From Tangfeifania diversioriginum (GTDB taxonomy: Bacteria > Bacteroidota > Bacteroidia > Bacteroidales > Prolixibacteraceae), in NCBI RefSeq assembly GCF_900141875.1, contig NZ_FQZE01000005.1:62001-126000 (forward strand): DNA of 64,000 nucleotides. The letters are read 5' to 3'. The translations under genes were made by a program, and so were the position numbers. Of this stretch, positions 52,832-61,525 are shown piece by piece. Within the stretch, counting starts at the first letter, position 1. Every line of letters starts with the position of its first letter. Under the pieces are notes generated by a model that saw nothing but the letters and a program-made list of their open reading frames with translations, searched no databases and had not been told where the DNA came from.

Positions 52832-54268
52832 TTACTTTTTCAACCTTGCTTTTAGTTCAAAAGTACGAATACGATCTTTATACAAGTTGTGCGTATTCTG
52901 CTTTTCAATATCGAGCGATGCATCGGTATTGTCCTCCCAGCGGCGGCACAGGTAACCCGGTTCGTAAATCCGCCCTATTTTGTATTCCCGCGAAATGGCC
53001 AGTCCAACCGCGTAATCTTCCCCGTAACTCACGTTCGGAACTCTGATAGTTCTCAGTACCGGTGTATAAAATGCACGTGGTGCGCCCAGTCCGTTAATCC
53101 GCAAAGCATTGTTGGGGCCATTGTCGTCGGTCCATTCGTTGTGGTCAATTATTCCGGGAGGCAGCTCTTCCAAATCAAAATTGGTCATTTGATAACTGCC
53201 AATCACCATGGCACATTTTTCTTCATGGAACTTATCCACAATTTTTTGAAGGGTGTTTTCTGATGCATACAAATCGTCGCTGTCTAACTGAACGGCAAAT
53301 TTTCCGCACTTTTCATGAAACACAGCTTCGTTCCAGCAACCGCCAATTCCCAGGTCAATCCGCCCGGGAACAACATGAATCAGTTTTCCGCCACGGGCAA
53401 AATCGTGAAGAATTTCCGTTGTGCCGTCGGTGGAGTGGTTATCCACAACAATTATATTAAAGTTGAAATTTGTTTTTTGAATGAGCACTGACTCCACAGC
53501 ATCTTTAATGGTTTTTACGCGGTTCCTTACCGGAATTACCACCGACGCTTCTACGGGAAAATCTGTTTTCGAAAAATCGATTTCCTTAAACGGTGGCCGC
53601 AGCAAACCGCCAATTTTTTTGAGATGTGCCGTGCAGGCTTTTTCCATTTCAATTTGTTTGTCGCGGGCATTTCCGCTTACGTAATCGAACTGTTTTTTGC
53701 CCGTTTTCCGCGTGTCGGTTTCTTCCATCGTGAAAAGAAATTCGGGAATCCGGGTGAGTTCTCCCAGTCGCGAGGCATGCAACCGCAGTGCATAATAGCC
53801 AGCCTGTTGAAAACTGTCTTCTTCGAACGATTTCAACACATCGCTGCGAAACAGTTGCACCGGACCGAAATTAAAATCGTCACGCAAACTGCCCGACTGA
53901 TAATCGATAACCGGATGGGCCGACAGTGCCCCGTTTGTTATTTCAAAATAATCGGAATAAACCATTGGCGAGCCGGTATTTTCTGCCACCTGTACCATCC
54001 GCTCCAGGGCAAACGGGCCAACTCCCAGGCGTGTATTCTGCAGGGCAATCAATGAATAGGTTGTTGAACTTTTTTCAGCAATTATTTTCATGGCTGCGGT
54101 TGACAGCGGTTGTTCACAAATCAGTGTTTGTACATTCTCAATTTTAACTTCATCGGGCGATAACACAAACACCTGGTTGGTTAATCCCGAATTGAGCAGT
54201 TGATTGACAGTATTAAGCGTTTCCGTGCTGTTTGTATAAGCAATAAAGCAATTTATTTTTTCTTTCAT
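52832..54268 (-). CDS. Family 2 glycosyltransferase with extended N-terminal domain
   Basis: The 478-residue protein has a typical GT-A domain in its C-terminal half ([36 protein letters not shown] and the metal-binding [12 protein letters not shown]). An N-terminal ~210 residues precede it that look like a second, degenerate GT-A fold ([20 protein letters not shown]). The acceptor is unknown. It precedes the DUF4922 gene in what looks like a two-gene operon. Confidence 0.87.
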   Translation of the reverse strand: MKEKINCFIAYTNSTETLNTVNQLLNSGLTNQVFVLSPDEVKIENVQTLICEQPLSTAAMKIIAEKSSTTYSLIALQNTRLGVGPFALERMVQVAENTGSPMVYSDYFEITNGALSAHPVIDYQSGSLRDDFNFGPVQLFRSDVLKSFEEDSFQQAGYYALRLHASRLGELTRIPEFLFTMEETDTRKTGKKQFDYVSGNARDKQIEMEKACTAHLKKIGGLLRPPFKEIDFSKTDFPVEASVVIPVRNRVKTIKDAVESVLIQKTNFNFNIIVVDNHSTDGTTEILHDFARGGKLIHVVPGRIDLGIGGCWNEAVFHEKCGKFAVQLDSDDLYASENTLQKIVDKFHEEKCAMVIGSYQMTNFDLEELPPGIIDHNEWTDDNGPNNALRINGLGAPRAFYTPVLRTIRVPNVSYGEDYAVGLAISREYKIGRIYEPGYLCRRWEDNTDASLDIEKQNTHNLYKDRIRTFELKARLKK

Positions 54269-54330
54269 TTTTGAAAAATTGAGTTTTTAATACTGATTGA
54301 AAATGGCCAACAATCTTGTGAAATCCCTAA

Positions 54331-54338
54331 CAAAGGTA
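54331..54338 (-). promoter_or_regulatory. -7 promoter element (TACCTTTG) of the glycosyltransferase-DUF4922 pair
   Basis: TACCTTTG on the - strand lies 62 nt before the glycosyltransferase start. Confidence 0.55.
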
Positions 54339-54460
54339 TAAATTTGATATGGCAAAAAAGAACCAAAAAACGCCGGGAACTTAAAACATTTTTGCGGCAC
54401 ATTTGTCCAAATTAACAAGAAAACGAATTCATACCAAAAATTAACTTAAAGTTACAAAAC

Positions 54461-55456
54461 ATGGATTACAGAAAAATTGGAAAATCAGATTTGGAATTAT
54501 CAACCATTACATTTGGCGCATGGGCTGCCGGTGGCTGGATGTGGGGTGGTACCGAACAGAACGATTCGGTGAACGCCATTAAAGCAGCATACGAATTGGG
54601 CGTGACATCCATCGATACTGCCCCGATTTACGGACAAGGCACCAGCGAAGAAATTGTAGGTGAAGCCATTAAAGATATTTCGCGCGACAAAGTTCAGATT
54701 CTCACCAAATACGGAATGCGCTGGGATGTAAAGAAAGGCGATTTTGCCTTTCACAGTAAAAATAATAGTGGAAAAGATATTGAAATTTACAAGTATGCCG
54801 GCAAAGAGAGCGTTGTGAAAGAGTGCGAAGACAGTTTGCGACGACTGGGTACCGATTACATCGATTTGTATCAGGTTCACTGGCCCGATTCCACTACGCC
54901 AATCCAGGAAACGATGGAAGCAGTGAATAAACTGATAAAAGAGGGAAAAGTGAGGTATGCCGGCGTCTGTAATTATAATGCCGCACAGATGGAAGAAGCG
55001 TCAAGATATGTTGACCTTGTTTCCAACCAGGTACCCTACAGCATGGTGAAACGCGATATTGAGAAAGAAGTTGTTCCGCATGCTATTGAAAACAACCAGT
55101 CGATACTGGCTTACAGCCCGCTCGAGCGTGGCTTGCTTACCGGCAAAATGAAACCGGGGTATCAATTTGGAGAAGGTGACCACCGGGCAGGCCTTCCATA
55201 TTTTACCGACGAAAACATTGAAAAAACGAATGAATTCCTGGAAAAAATAAAAGTGCTGGCCAACGATAAAAATGCTACGCTGGCGCAGTTAGTGCTTCGC
55301 TGGACAGTTGAGCAGCCGGGAATTACCATTGCTCTGGCCGGGGCACGCAATCCAAAGCAGGCGGTTCAGAATGCCAAAGCAATGGATATTGATTTAACAG
55401 AACAGGAACTGGTATTTATTACTGAAGAACTGGATAAACTAAGGTTGAATTTGTAA
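54461..55456 (+). CDS. Aldo/keto reductase
   Basis: The 331-residue NAD(P)H-dependent reductase shows the catalytic tetrad of the AKR superfamily: Asp and Tyr in SIDTAPIYGQG, Lys in ILTKYG and His in YQVHWPD. The cofactor site ALAGARNPKQAVQNAKA lies near the C-terminus. It resembles the YajO/Tas group of general stress aldo/keto reductases. The substrate is unknown. A terminator follows. Confidence 0.93.
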   Translation: MDYRKIGKSDLELSTITFGAWAAGGWMWGGTEQNDSVNAIKAAYELGVTSIDTAPIYGQGTSEEIVGEAIKDISRDKVQILTKYGMRWDVKKGDFAFHSKNNSGKDIEIYKYAGKESVVKECEDSLRRLGTDYIDLYQVHWPDSTTPIQETMEAVNKLIKEGKVRYAGVCNYNAAQMEEASRYVDLVSNQVPYSMVKRDIEKEVVPHAIENNQSILAYSPLERGLLTGKMKPGYQFGEGDHRAGLPYFTDENIEKTNEFLEKIKVLANDKNATLAQLVLRWTVEQPGITIALAGARNPKQAVQNAKAMDIDLTEQELVFITEELDKLRLNL

Positions 55457-55502
55457 AAATCAGTGAAGTCATAAACTGCAAGTGAATTGCATTTTAAAAA
55501 AA

Positions 55503-55536
55503 GGCAGCAGCCAGCCATCCGGTTGTTGCCTTTTTT
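55503..55536 (+). terminator. Rho-independent terminator of the aldo/keto reductase gene
   Basis: GGCAGCAGCC pairs with GGTTGTTGCC (two G-T pairs) and is followed by six T. It also lies at the 3' end of tRNA-Lys on the other strand, where an A/T stretch beyond 55500 would serve as T run. Confidence 0.8.
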
Positions 55537-55540
55537 GTTG

Positions 55541-55613
<73 letters not shown>

Positions 55614-55622
55614 CAAAAGCTG

Positions 55623-55653
55623 CAAATTTAGCTGATTGGTTTTAGAAATCAAT
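55623..55653 (-). promoter_or_regulatory. tRNA-Lys promoter (ATTG-N19-TAAATTTG)
   Basis: On the - strand a -33 ATTG (55650-55653) and -7 TAAATTTG (55623-55630) are 19 nt apart, ending 9 nt before the tRNA. Confidence 0.7.
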
Positions 55654-55682
55654 TTTTTAAATGCATTTCGTTTTCAATCTTA

Positions 55683-57200
55683 TTAGAGTTTTAAAATCAC
55701 CGGTTCACTCAGCTCACTTTCGTTGTTCAGCCGGTCGAGCACCGACATACGCACCTCATATTCCTTTTTATCTTCATTGATCCGCCCGAATTTAAATTTG
55801 TCGTCTTTGGCGGGAATAATGGTATAGATAAAATCCGGATTGGAGGAATCGAAGCGGGTTTCTTTTTCATTTATATAAATTACATAACGCCACGGTTTAT
55901 CCATTTCATTTTGAGCTTCCGCAGTTTCCCATTTTATCCCTTTCCACCAGCGTTTTTTGAATTTTGCCACAGGAGCCGGCGGTTGATTGTCGATCCACCG
56001 CATTGGTGGCACAATTGCCGGACGCTGGTACAAATCGAAGGTCAGGCTATCCTGAAATCCCTGCAGGTTACGTTTGAAATGCTTGCTGCTGTAAAAAGCA
56101 GATCCGCCAATTTCGGGAATGGTACGCAAATACCTGACTTGAGCCGGGAGTTCACCGGGCTGGGTCCATTCTGGTACATTTGAGTTCACATTGCTCTTAT
56201 AAACGCCATGGCCAATGTACATAGCACGGCCATAGGCATGGTTCCTCCACCAGCGGCAGAGTAATTTAAAATCGACCAGCGGATGCCCAATCTGCCAGTA
56301 AAGTTGTGGCAGGGTGTAATCAATCCACCCCATTTCCTGCCATTTAATAATATTGGCATACAAATCGTCGTAGTTAGTAGCTCCCGCGCGGGTATCGGAT
56401 CCCAGTGGGTCGTCGGATTTGTTTCGCCAAACACCAAACGGGCTGATGCCAAATTTGACCCACGGCTTGGTGGCTTTAATGGTTTCGTTCAGTTTTTTTA
56501 TGATGATGTCCACATTTTCGCGGCGCCAGTCGGCTTTGTTTTCCGGGAAAAATCCGCGGTTGTAGCGGGCAAACGAAGCGGTGTCGGGAAATTCTTCTTC
56601 CAACGGATACGGATAGAAATAATCGTCGAAATGGATGGCATCCACATCGTAGCGGGCCACAATATCTTTTACCACTTCGGCCACAAATTCGCGGGTTTCG
56701 GGCAATCCCGGGTCGAAGTACAATAAATTGCCATACTTCAAAATCCACTCCGGGTGATCGAACGCGATGTGGTTAGCAGCCAGCGGCTGATCAGCATTCT
56801 GAGCCACCCGGAACGGGTTCAGCCAGGCGTGCAGTTCCATGCCGCGTTTGTGGCTCTCCTCAATCCAGAATTGCAGCGGATCGTAAAATGGGTCGGGTGC
56901 TTTTCCGGGCACGCCGGTCAGGTAACGTGTCCACGGCTCCAGTTCCGACGGGTAAAAAGCATCGGCTGCCGGACGTACCTGCAAAATAACGGCATTCATG
57001 CCCAAGCGCTGGTGCATATTCAAAATTTCAATTGCCTCACGTTTCTGTCCTTCGGTTGAAAGTCCGGGTTCCGATGGCCAGTCGATGTTTACCACCGTGG
57101 CCACCCAAACTGCACGGAATTCGTGTTTTGGATAAAACGGCTGCGAATAAACTGATAAGCATAAAACAAAAACAACAATCAGCGACAGAATATACTTCAT
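55683..57200 (-). CDS. Secreted GHL10/DUF187-type glycoside hydrolase
   Basis: Starting at ATG 57200, the 505-residue protein has a signal peptide (KYILSLIVVFVLCLSVYSQ) and a TIM-barrel of the GHL10 (YngK-like, DUF187) family: HEFRAVWVATVVNIDWPSEP at the start, LQVRPAADAFYPSELEPW, HAWLNPFRVA, and DAIHFDDYFYPYP with two acidic residues likely in the active site. A fibronectin-like C-terminal ~90 residues follows the barrel. It acts outside the cytoplasm on an unknown glycan, perhaps cell-wall related. Confidence 0.9.
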   Translation of the reverse strand: MKYILSLIVVFVLCLSVYSQPFYPKHEFRAVWVATVVNIDWPSEPGLSTEGQKREAIEILNMHQRLGMNAVILQVRPAADAFYPSELEPWTRYLTGVPGKAPDPFYDPLQFWIEESHKRGMELHAWLNPFRVAQNADQPLAANHIAFDHPEWILKYGNLLYFDPGLPETREFVAEVVKDIVARYDVDAIHFDDYFYPYPLEEEFPDTASFARYNRGFFPENKADWRRENVDIIIKKLNETIKATKPWVKFGISPFGVWRNKSDDPLGSDTRAGATNYDDLYANIIKWQEMGWIDYTLPQLYWQIGHPLVDFKLLCRWWRNHAYGRAMYIGHGVYKSNVNSNVPEWTQPGELPAQVRYLRTIPEIGGSAFYSSKHFKRNLQGFQDSLTFDLYQRPAIVPPMRWIDNQPPAPVAKFKKRWWKGIKWETAEAQNEMDKPWRYVIYINEKETRFDSSNPDFIYTIIPAKDDKFKFGRINEDKKEYEVRMSVLDRLNNESELSEPVILKL

Positions 57201-57306
57201 TTCGAGTTTTTCTTTTGGTTCAAACAAAGATATTTATTTTAAAATACAGCTTAAAGCAGCCATTGAAAAATTCAGAAATCTACTTTGAGTATTGCTCATT
57301 AAGTTC

Positions 57307-57314
57307 TATTTTTG
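57307..57314 (+). promoter_or_regulatory. -7 promoter element of the TA-murK-like operon (TATTTTTG)
   Basis: TATTTTTG fits the consensus 16 nt before the antitoxin start. Confidence 0.55.
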
Positions 57315-57330
57315 AGTAAAATATACAGTT

Positions 57331-57576
57331 ATGGACACAACAAACATTAAAATAAAGCTAATTAAAGAAATAGATTCTCTTGACAACAAAAATGTTAAAG
57401 AATTATACGGCATAGTAATGAATTTCATCAATGGAAAAGTGGAGTCAGAAAATTGGGATAATCTTACTGAAATCCAAAAAGCCGGAATTGAATTGGGAAT
57501 CAACCAGTTAGACCAGAACAAAGGCCTCGACCATGATATGGTTATGGAAGAACTGAAAAAAAAGTATGGAATTTAA
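57331..57576 (+). CDS. Antitoxin of a RelE/ParE module
   Basis: The 81-residue acidic protein (IKIKLIKEIDSLDNKNVKEL at the start, NQLDQNKGLDHDMVMEELKK at the end) has the length and charge of Bacteroidota antitoxins that precede ParE-like toxins. Its end overlaps the toxin start by 11 nt. DNA-binding motif is not obvious. Confidence 0.8.
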   Translation: MDTTNIKIKLIKEIDSLDNKNVKELYGIVMNFINGKVESENWDNLTEIQKAGIELGINQLDQNKGLDHDMVMEELKKKYGI

Positions 57577-57886
57577 AAAGAAGATAATCTGGTCGCCGGA
57601 AGCAAAAGAAGATCTGGAAAATATTTTAGACTATCTGATGTTTCGTTGGGGGATTGCGATTACTTCCAGGTTTCTTTTTCATACGGAAAAAATGGTAACC
57701 CAAATAGCAATAAATCCGAAACAATACCCAATTTTTTCTTTCAAAAAAAGAATACGAAGATGCGTTTTAACAAAGCAAAACACCATTTATTACAGGGTGA
57801 AAAATGAGAGGGTTGAGATTGTGAGAATTTTTGACACGAGGCAAAACCCCAATAATCTCAGAATTTTGTTCGAGACAAAAGAATAG
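57566..57886 (+). CDS. RelE/ParE-family toxin
   Basis: The 106-residue basic protein has the RelE/ParE pattern: KIIWSPEAKEDLENILDYLM at the start, PIFSFKKRIRRCVLTKQNTI in the core, YYRVKNERVEIVRIFDTRQN near the end. The terminal Arg in IFDTRQNP is typical. Toxic activity is inferred from the family. A sugar-kinase gene starts 4 nt after its stop. Confidence 0.88.
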   Translation: MEFKKKIIWSPEAKEDLENILDYLMFRWGIAITSRFLFHTEKMVTQIAINPKQYPIFSFKKRIRRCVLTKQNTIYYRVKNERVEIVRIFDTRQNPNNLRILFETKE

Positions 57887-57890
57887 ACAA

Positions 57891-58742
57891 ATGCTATTAA
57901 TTGCAGACAGCGGTTCCACCAAAACAAGCTGGTGTGTTTCTGATTCAGATAACACTGGAAAATTCTATTCAACAAATGGAATTAATCCTTTTTTCAGGAC
58001 AACGGAAGACATTGTAGCCGAGCTCAGAAAAGATCTCCTGCCAAAATTAAAAAAGGAAATTAGCACCGTGTATTTTTACGGTGCCGGAGTGGTAAATGAG
58101 GAGAAAGCCGACGTGATAAAAAATGCGCTCTCCCAACTCTTTCCCGGTGCCGCACTTGAAGTGGAAAGCGATTTGCTGGCTGCTGCCCGTTCGACGCTTG
58201 GTGCCAAAAGCGGAATTGCCTGCATTTTAGGAACCGGCTCCAACTCTTGCCTTTACAACGGAAAAGCAATTGTGGCACACGTTCCTCCTTTGGGATTTAT
58301 TTTGGGCGACGAAGGAAGTGGTGCCGTTTTAGGCCGCAAGTTGGTAGGCGACTATTTAAAAGGAATCATGCCCCGGAATCTCTCGGCAAAATTCAAAGAA
58401 AAATTTCCACTTCAATATGCCAATTTTCTGAAAAGTGTTTACAAAGAAGAAAAGCCCAACCGTTTCCTTGCCGGGTTTGTACCTTTTCTGAAAGAAAATA
58501 TCGAAGAAGAATACTGCGACGAAATTGTCAGGAATGCATTTGATGATTTTATCACCCGAAATGTAGCTAAGTACAAAGGCTACCAGCAACTTTCGGTTTG
58601 CTTTGTGGGTTCAATTGCCTTTCATTTCCAGGAACAACTGCTGGAGGTGCTTGATGAAAAAAATATCACCCCCGGAACCATAATTAAAGAACCCTTGCTA
58701 AATTTGCTGCACTACCATTTACAAAATTCTAAAGATGAATAG
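57891..58742 (+). CDS. BadF/BcrA-type sugar kinase, probably N-acetylmuramate/N-acetylglucosamine kinase (MurK-like)
   Basis: The 283-residue protein is an ASKHA-fold kinase: LLIADSGSTKTSWCVSD is the phosphate-1 loop, ACILGTGSNSCLYNG phosphate-2, PPLGFILGDEGSGAVLGRKL the substrate/adenosine region. Its stop overlaps the murQ start by 8 nt, so it probably makes MurNAc-6-phosphate (or GlcNAc-6-phosphate) for MurQ during peptidoglycan recycling. The start is at ATG 57891, 4 nt after the toxin stop; the upstream extension runs through the toxin gene. Confidence 0.85.
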   Translation: MLLIADSGSTKTSWCVSDSDNTGKFYSTNGINPFFRTTEDIVAELRKDLLPKLKKEISTVYFYGAGVVNEEKADVIKNALSQLFPGAALEVESDLLAAARSTLGAKSGIACILGTGSNSCLYNGKAIVAHVPPLGFILGDEGSGAVLGRKLVGDYLKGIMPRNLSAKFKEKFPLQYANFLKSVYKEEKPNRFLAGFVPFLKENIEEEYCDEIVRNAFDDFITRNVAKYKGYQQLSVCFVGSIAFHFQEQLLEVLDEKNITPGTIIKEPLLNLLHYHLQNSKDE

Positions 58743-59550
58743 CATAACTGAATCGAGTTCGCCATATGACAACCTCGAAAAAATGAGTGTTCGCGAGTTG
58801 CTGGAAGGTATTCATAACGAAGACAAAAAAGTGCTTCCTGCTGTTGAAAAAAACATTCCGCAAATCGAAAAACTGGTCACCCAAATAGTACCCAAGATGA
58901 AAAAAGGTGGCCGCTTGTTTTATGTTGGTGCGGGCACCAGCGGGCGGCTGGGGATTTTGGATGCCTCGGAAATACCACCAACTTTCGGCGTTGGCTACGA
59001 CATTGTAATCGGGCTGATTGCCGGCGGCGACCAAGCCATCCGGAAAGCCATTGAGGCGGCTGAAGATGATGAAAACCTGTCGTGGGAAGAATTGAAAAAA
59101 TACAATATTGGTGAATTGGACACGGTTGTTGGAATTGCAGCTTCGGGACGAACTCCATTTGTGATAGGTGCCGTTAAAAATGCCCGTAAACACGGAATCC
59201 TTACGGGATGCATTACCAGCAATCCGGGGTCGGGGCTCTCACAAAATGTTGATATCCCCATTGAAGCGGTTGTGGGGCCTGAATTTGTTACAGGCAGCAC
59301 GCGCATGAAATCGGGAACAGCACAAAAATTAATCCTGAACATGATTACCACCACCCTGATGATACAAATGGGCCGTGTGAAAGGCAACCGGATGGTTAAC
59401 ATGCAGTTAACCAACCAAAAACTGGTGGAGCGTGGAACCCGGATGATTATGGAAGAACTGGGTTACAATGAAAAGAAAGCCCGCAGATTGCTACTTATAC
59501 ATGGATCGGTAAATAATGTTTTGGAAGCGATTGGGAAAAAGAAAAAATAA
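58735..59550 (+). CDS. murQ: N-acetylmuramic acid 6-phosphate etherase
   Basis: The 271-residue SIS-domain lyase has the family signatures FYVGAGTSGRLGILDASEIP, PTFGVGYDIVIGLIAGGDQA and VTGSTRMKSGTAQKLILNMI. It removes D-lactate from MurNAc-6-phosphate to give GlcNAc-6-phosphate. All motifs are present; it lacks part of the C-terminal tail of longer homologues (~300 residues), which is normal in Bacteroidota. It is translated together with the preceding kinase. Confidence 0.95.
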   Translation: MNSITESSSPYDNLEKMSVRELLEGIHNEDKKVLPAVEKNIPQIEKLVTQIVPKMKKGGRLFYVGAGTSGRLGILDASEIPPTFGVGYDIVIGLIAGGDQAIRKAIEAAEDDENLSWEELKKYNIGELDTVVGIAASGRTPFVIGAVKNARKHGILTGCITSNPGSGLSQNVDIPIEAVVGPEFVTGSTRMKSGTAQKLILNMITTTLMIQMGRVKGNRMVNMQLTNQKLVERGTRMIMEELGYNEKKARRLLLIHGSVNNVLEAIGKKKK

Positions 59551-59593
59551 CCCTCCTTTAACAAAGGAAAATTATTCAGGTTAAAAAAATTGA

Positions 59594-59601
59594 TATCTTT
59601 G
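59594..59601 (+). promoter_or_regulatory. -7 promoter element of an orphan transcript (TATCTTTG)
   Basis: TATCTTTG matches the consensus. No coding gene begins within 480 nt, but a terminator follows about 170 nt downstream. Confidence 0.6.
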
Positions 59602-59607
59602 CATCTG

Positions 59608-59775
59608 ATAAAACAAGAGGGAAGTATCCCTAAGTTCAAAAAACAGAACGAAAATATTTAAGAAAAATCATCTCGCTTGCATCTTTGCAAGTTTGTGGTT
59701 TATTAGGTTTAGTTGGTTTAGGTTAAGTCCCGAAAGGGACAAAAAGGCTGTCAAAAGACAGCCTTTTCTTTTTTG
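59608..59775 (+). ncRNA. Candidate small RNA (promoter to terminator, no open frame)
   Basis: The segment lies between a -7 element and a strong terminator (AAGGCTGTC-AAAA-GACAGCCTT, then TTCTTTTTT at 59744-59774). It contains at least two more stems: GTCCC-GAAA-GGGAC (59727-59740) and CTTGCA-TCTT-TGCAAG (59676-59691), with an AT-rich single-stranded-looking link. No start codon opens a significant frame. It is about 300 nt from the next gene, so a leader role is less likely than an independent RNA. Confidence 0.55.
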
Positions 59776-60081
59776 TCTAAATCGCTATAACCCCACTTTA
59801 AACACAAATCTGATTTATAACATGAATTTTTATTTTTATTACAATTATTAATGTTGTATTTTTCCGGTAACGTACACGGCAATCGAAAAGATCTATATAT
59901 TTTTAAATTCAGTCATTAAAATTTTTAGAAATTAATACTGGATAAAACCACGTAAAAGAAATAGCCTAATAAAATTTATAATTATGGATAATGAATACCT
60001 GGATTATATGTATCAAGAAATAGTACCTGGCTTACTTAATTGTGTAGCTTATTAAATTTAACAATATAAAACCAATAAAAA
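59776..60081 (+). other. AT-rich leader region before the Gfo/Idh operon
   Basis: An imperfect palindrome CCGGTAACGTACACGG near 59866 resembles LacI-type operators with a central ACGT. A 23-codon frame at 59984-60055 (DNEYLDYMYQEIVPGLLNCV) is open but has no support beyond that. Confidence 0.35.
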
Positions 60082-61419
60082 ATGAAAGAAACAAGAAGAA
60101 AATTTATCAAAAAATCTGCTGTTGCAGGTACGGGAGCAATTGTTGCTCCAACTTTCATCTCTGCAAAAGTATTTGGTGCAAACGATCGGATTAATGCCGC
60201 GGTATTAGGCCTCAATGGCCGCGGGAAAAGTCATGTTTCAGGTTTAATGAAGCAGAATAATGTTCAGGTCACAACACTTTGCGATCCGGACATGAATATT
60301 TTAAAAACACGAAAAGATGACTTCAAAGAGACTTACGACCAGGATGTAAATCTGGAGCAAGATCTTCGACGAGTTATGGACGACAAAGACATTGATGTGG
60401 TGAGTATTGCATCACCAAACCACTGGCATTCATTGTCAGTTATCTGGGCCTGCCAGACTGGAAAAGATGCCTACGTCGAAAAACCCGGTTCGCATAACAT
60501 TTGGGAAGGACGAAAAATGGTGGAAGCTGCCCAGAAATATGACAGAATTGTGCAGCATGGAGTTCAGCTAAGAAGCTCTCCGGCAGTTAATCAGGCCATT
60601 CAGCTCCTTCGCGAAGGTTATATTGGCAGGGTTTACATGGCACGCGGATTAGTATTTCGCTGGCGTCCCAGTATTGGCGACAAGGGGTTTTCACCGGTCC
60701 CGGAAGGCCTGGATTATGATTTATGGACCGGACCAGCACCCAAACGTCCGTTCACTGAAAACCTGGTTCATTATAACTGGCACTGGCACTGGGATTACGG
60801 AAACGGCGATGTGGGGAACCAGGGAATTCATGAAACTGATTTATGTATGTGGGGACTGGATGTGGGATTGCCCACTGAAATTACATCCATGGGAGGTAAA
60901 TTCCTTTGGGACGATGCAAAGGAAGTACCTGAAGTGCTTACATCTGTTTACAATTATCCTGAAGAGAACAAAATTATCCAGTTTGAAGTGAGGCCGTGGG
61001 CAACAAACACTGAGCAGGGTGTTACCGTGGGCAATATTTTTTACGGCGAAAAAGGCATCCTTGTAGTTGATGGATACAGCAAGTTTAAAACCTATTTGGG
61101 AAGAGACCGGGAGCCTGGAATTTCGGGTGACGACGGAGAACAAGAAGCCACCGGAATGGAAAGAGGCGCCGGAGGAACCGACGGACATTTTGCCAACTTT
61201 ATTGAAGCTGTGCGCAAGCACGATGCGAGTATTTTGAATGCCCCGGCTGAAACAGCACACCTTTCTTCCGGATTGGCGCATCTCGGCAATATTGCTTACC
61301 GGTTGGGTAAAGTCTTAAACTTCGATCCCAAAGCGGAAAAATTTGTCAATGATCCGGAAGCTGATCAAATGCTTACCAGGAACTACCGCGCCAACTATGT
61401 TGTTCCCAATAAAGTGTAA
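60082..61419 (+). CDS. Tat-exported Gfo/Idh/MocA-family oxidoreductase
   Basis: The 445-residue protein has a twin-arginine signal (TRRKFIKKSAVAGTGAIVAP). It continues with a Rossmann NAD(P) site (AAVLGLNGRGKSHV) and the family motif VEKPGSHNIWEG with the active-site Lys. GNQGIHETDLCMWGL supplies the His/Asp pair. Export with folded cofactor is typical of this Bacteroidota group, which oxidises sugars or glycosides to 3-keto forms outside the cytoplasm. A PmoA-like lipoprotein and a TIM-barrel isomerase follow on the same strand. Confidence 0.93.
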   Translation: MKETRRKFIKKSAVAGTGAIVAPTFISAKVFGANDRINAAVLGLNGRGKSHVSGLMKQNNVQVTTLCDPDMNILKTRKDDFKETYDQDVNLEQDLRRVMDDKDIDVVSIASPNHWHSLSVIWACQTGKDAYVEKPGSHNIWEGRKMVEAAQKYDRIVQHGVQLRSSPAVNQAIQLLREGYIGRVYMARGLVFRWRPSIGDKGFSPVPEGLDYDLWTGPAPKRPFTENLVHYNWHWHWDYGNGDVGNQGIHETDLCMWGLDVGLPTEITSMGGKFLWDDAKEVPEVLTSVYNYPEENKIIQFEVRPWATNTEQGVTVGNIFYGEKGILVVDGYSKFKTYLGRDREPGISGDDGEQEATGMERGAGGTDGHFANFIEAVRKHDASILNAPAETAHLSSGLAHLGNIAYRLGKVLNFDPKAEKFVNDPEADQMLTRNYRANYVVPNKV

Positions 61420-61440
61420 CCTGGGAATGCTTTTAATTAT

Positions 61441-61490
61441 AAAAGAAGCATTTATATGATGGCTGAGCGGTTGTGTCAAATGCTTCTTTT
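61441..61490 (+). terminator. Hairpin after the Gfo/Idh gene
   Basis: AAAAGAAGCATTT (61441-61453) and AAATGCTTCTTTT (61478-61490) form a perfect 13-bp stem with a 24-nt loop, ending in T. It may be a terminator or attenuator between genes 1 and 2 of the cluster. Confidence 0.65.
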
Positions 61491-61525
61491 CCAAACTTTT
61501 TTTACCACAAATAATGTATAAAAGA

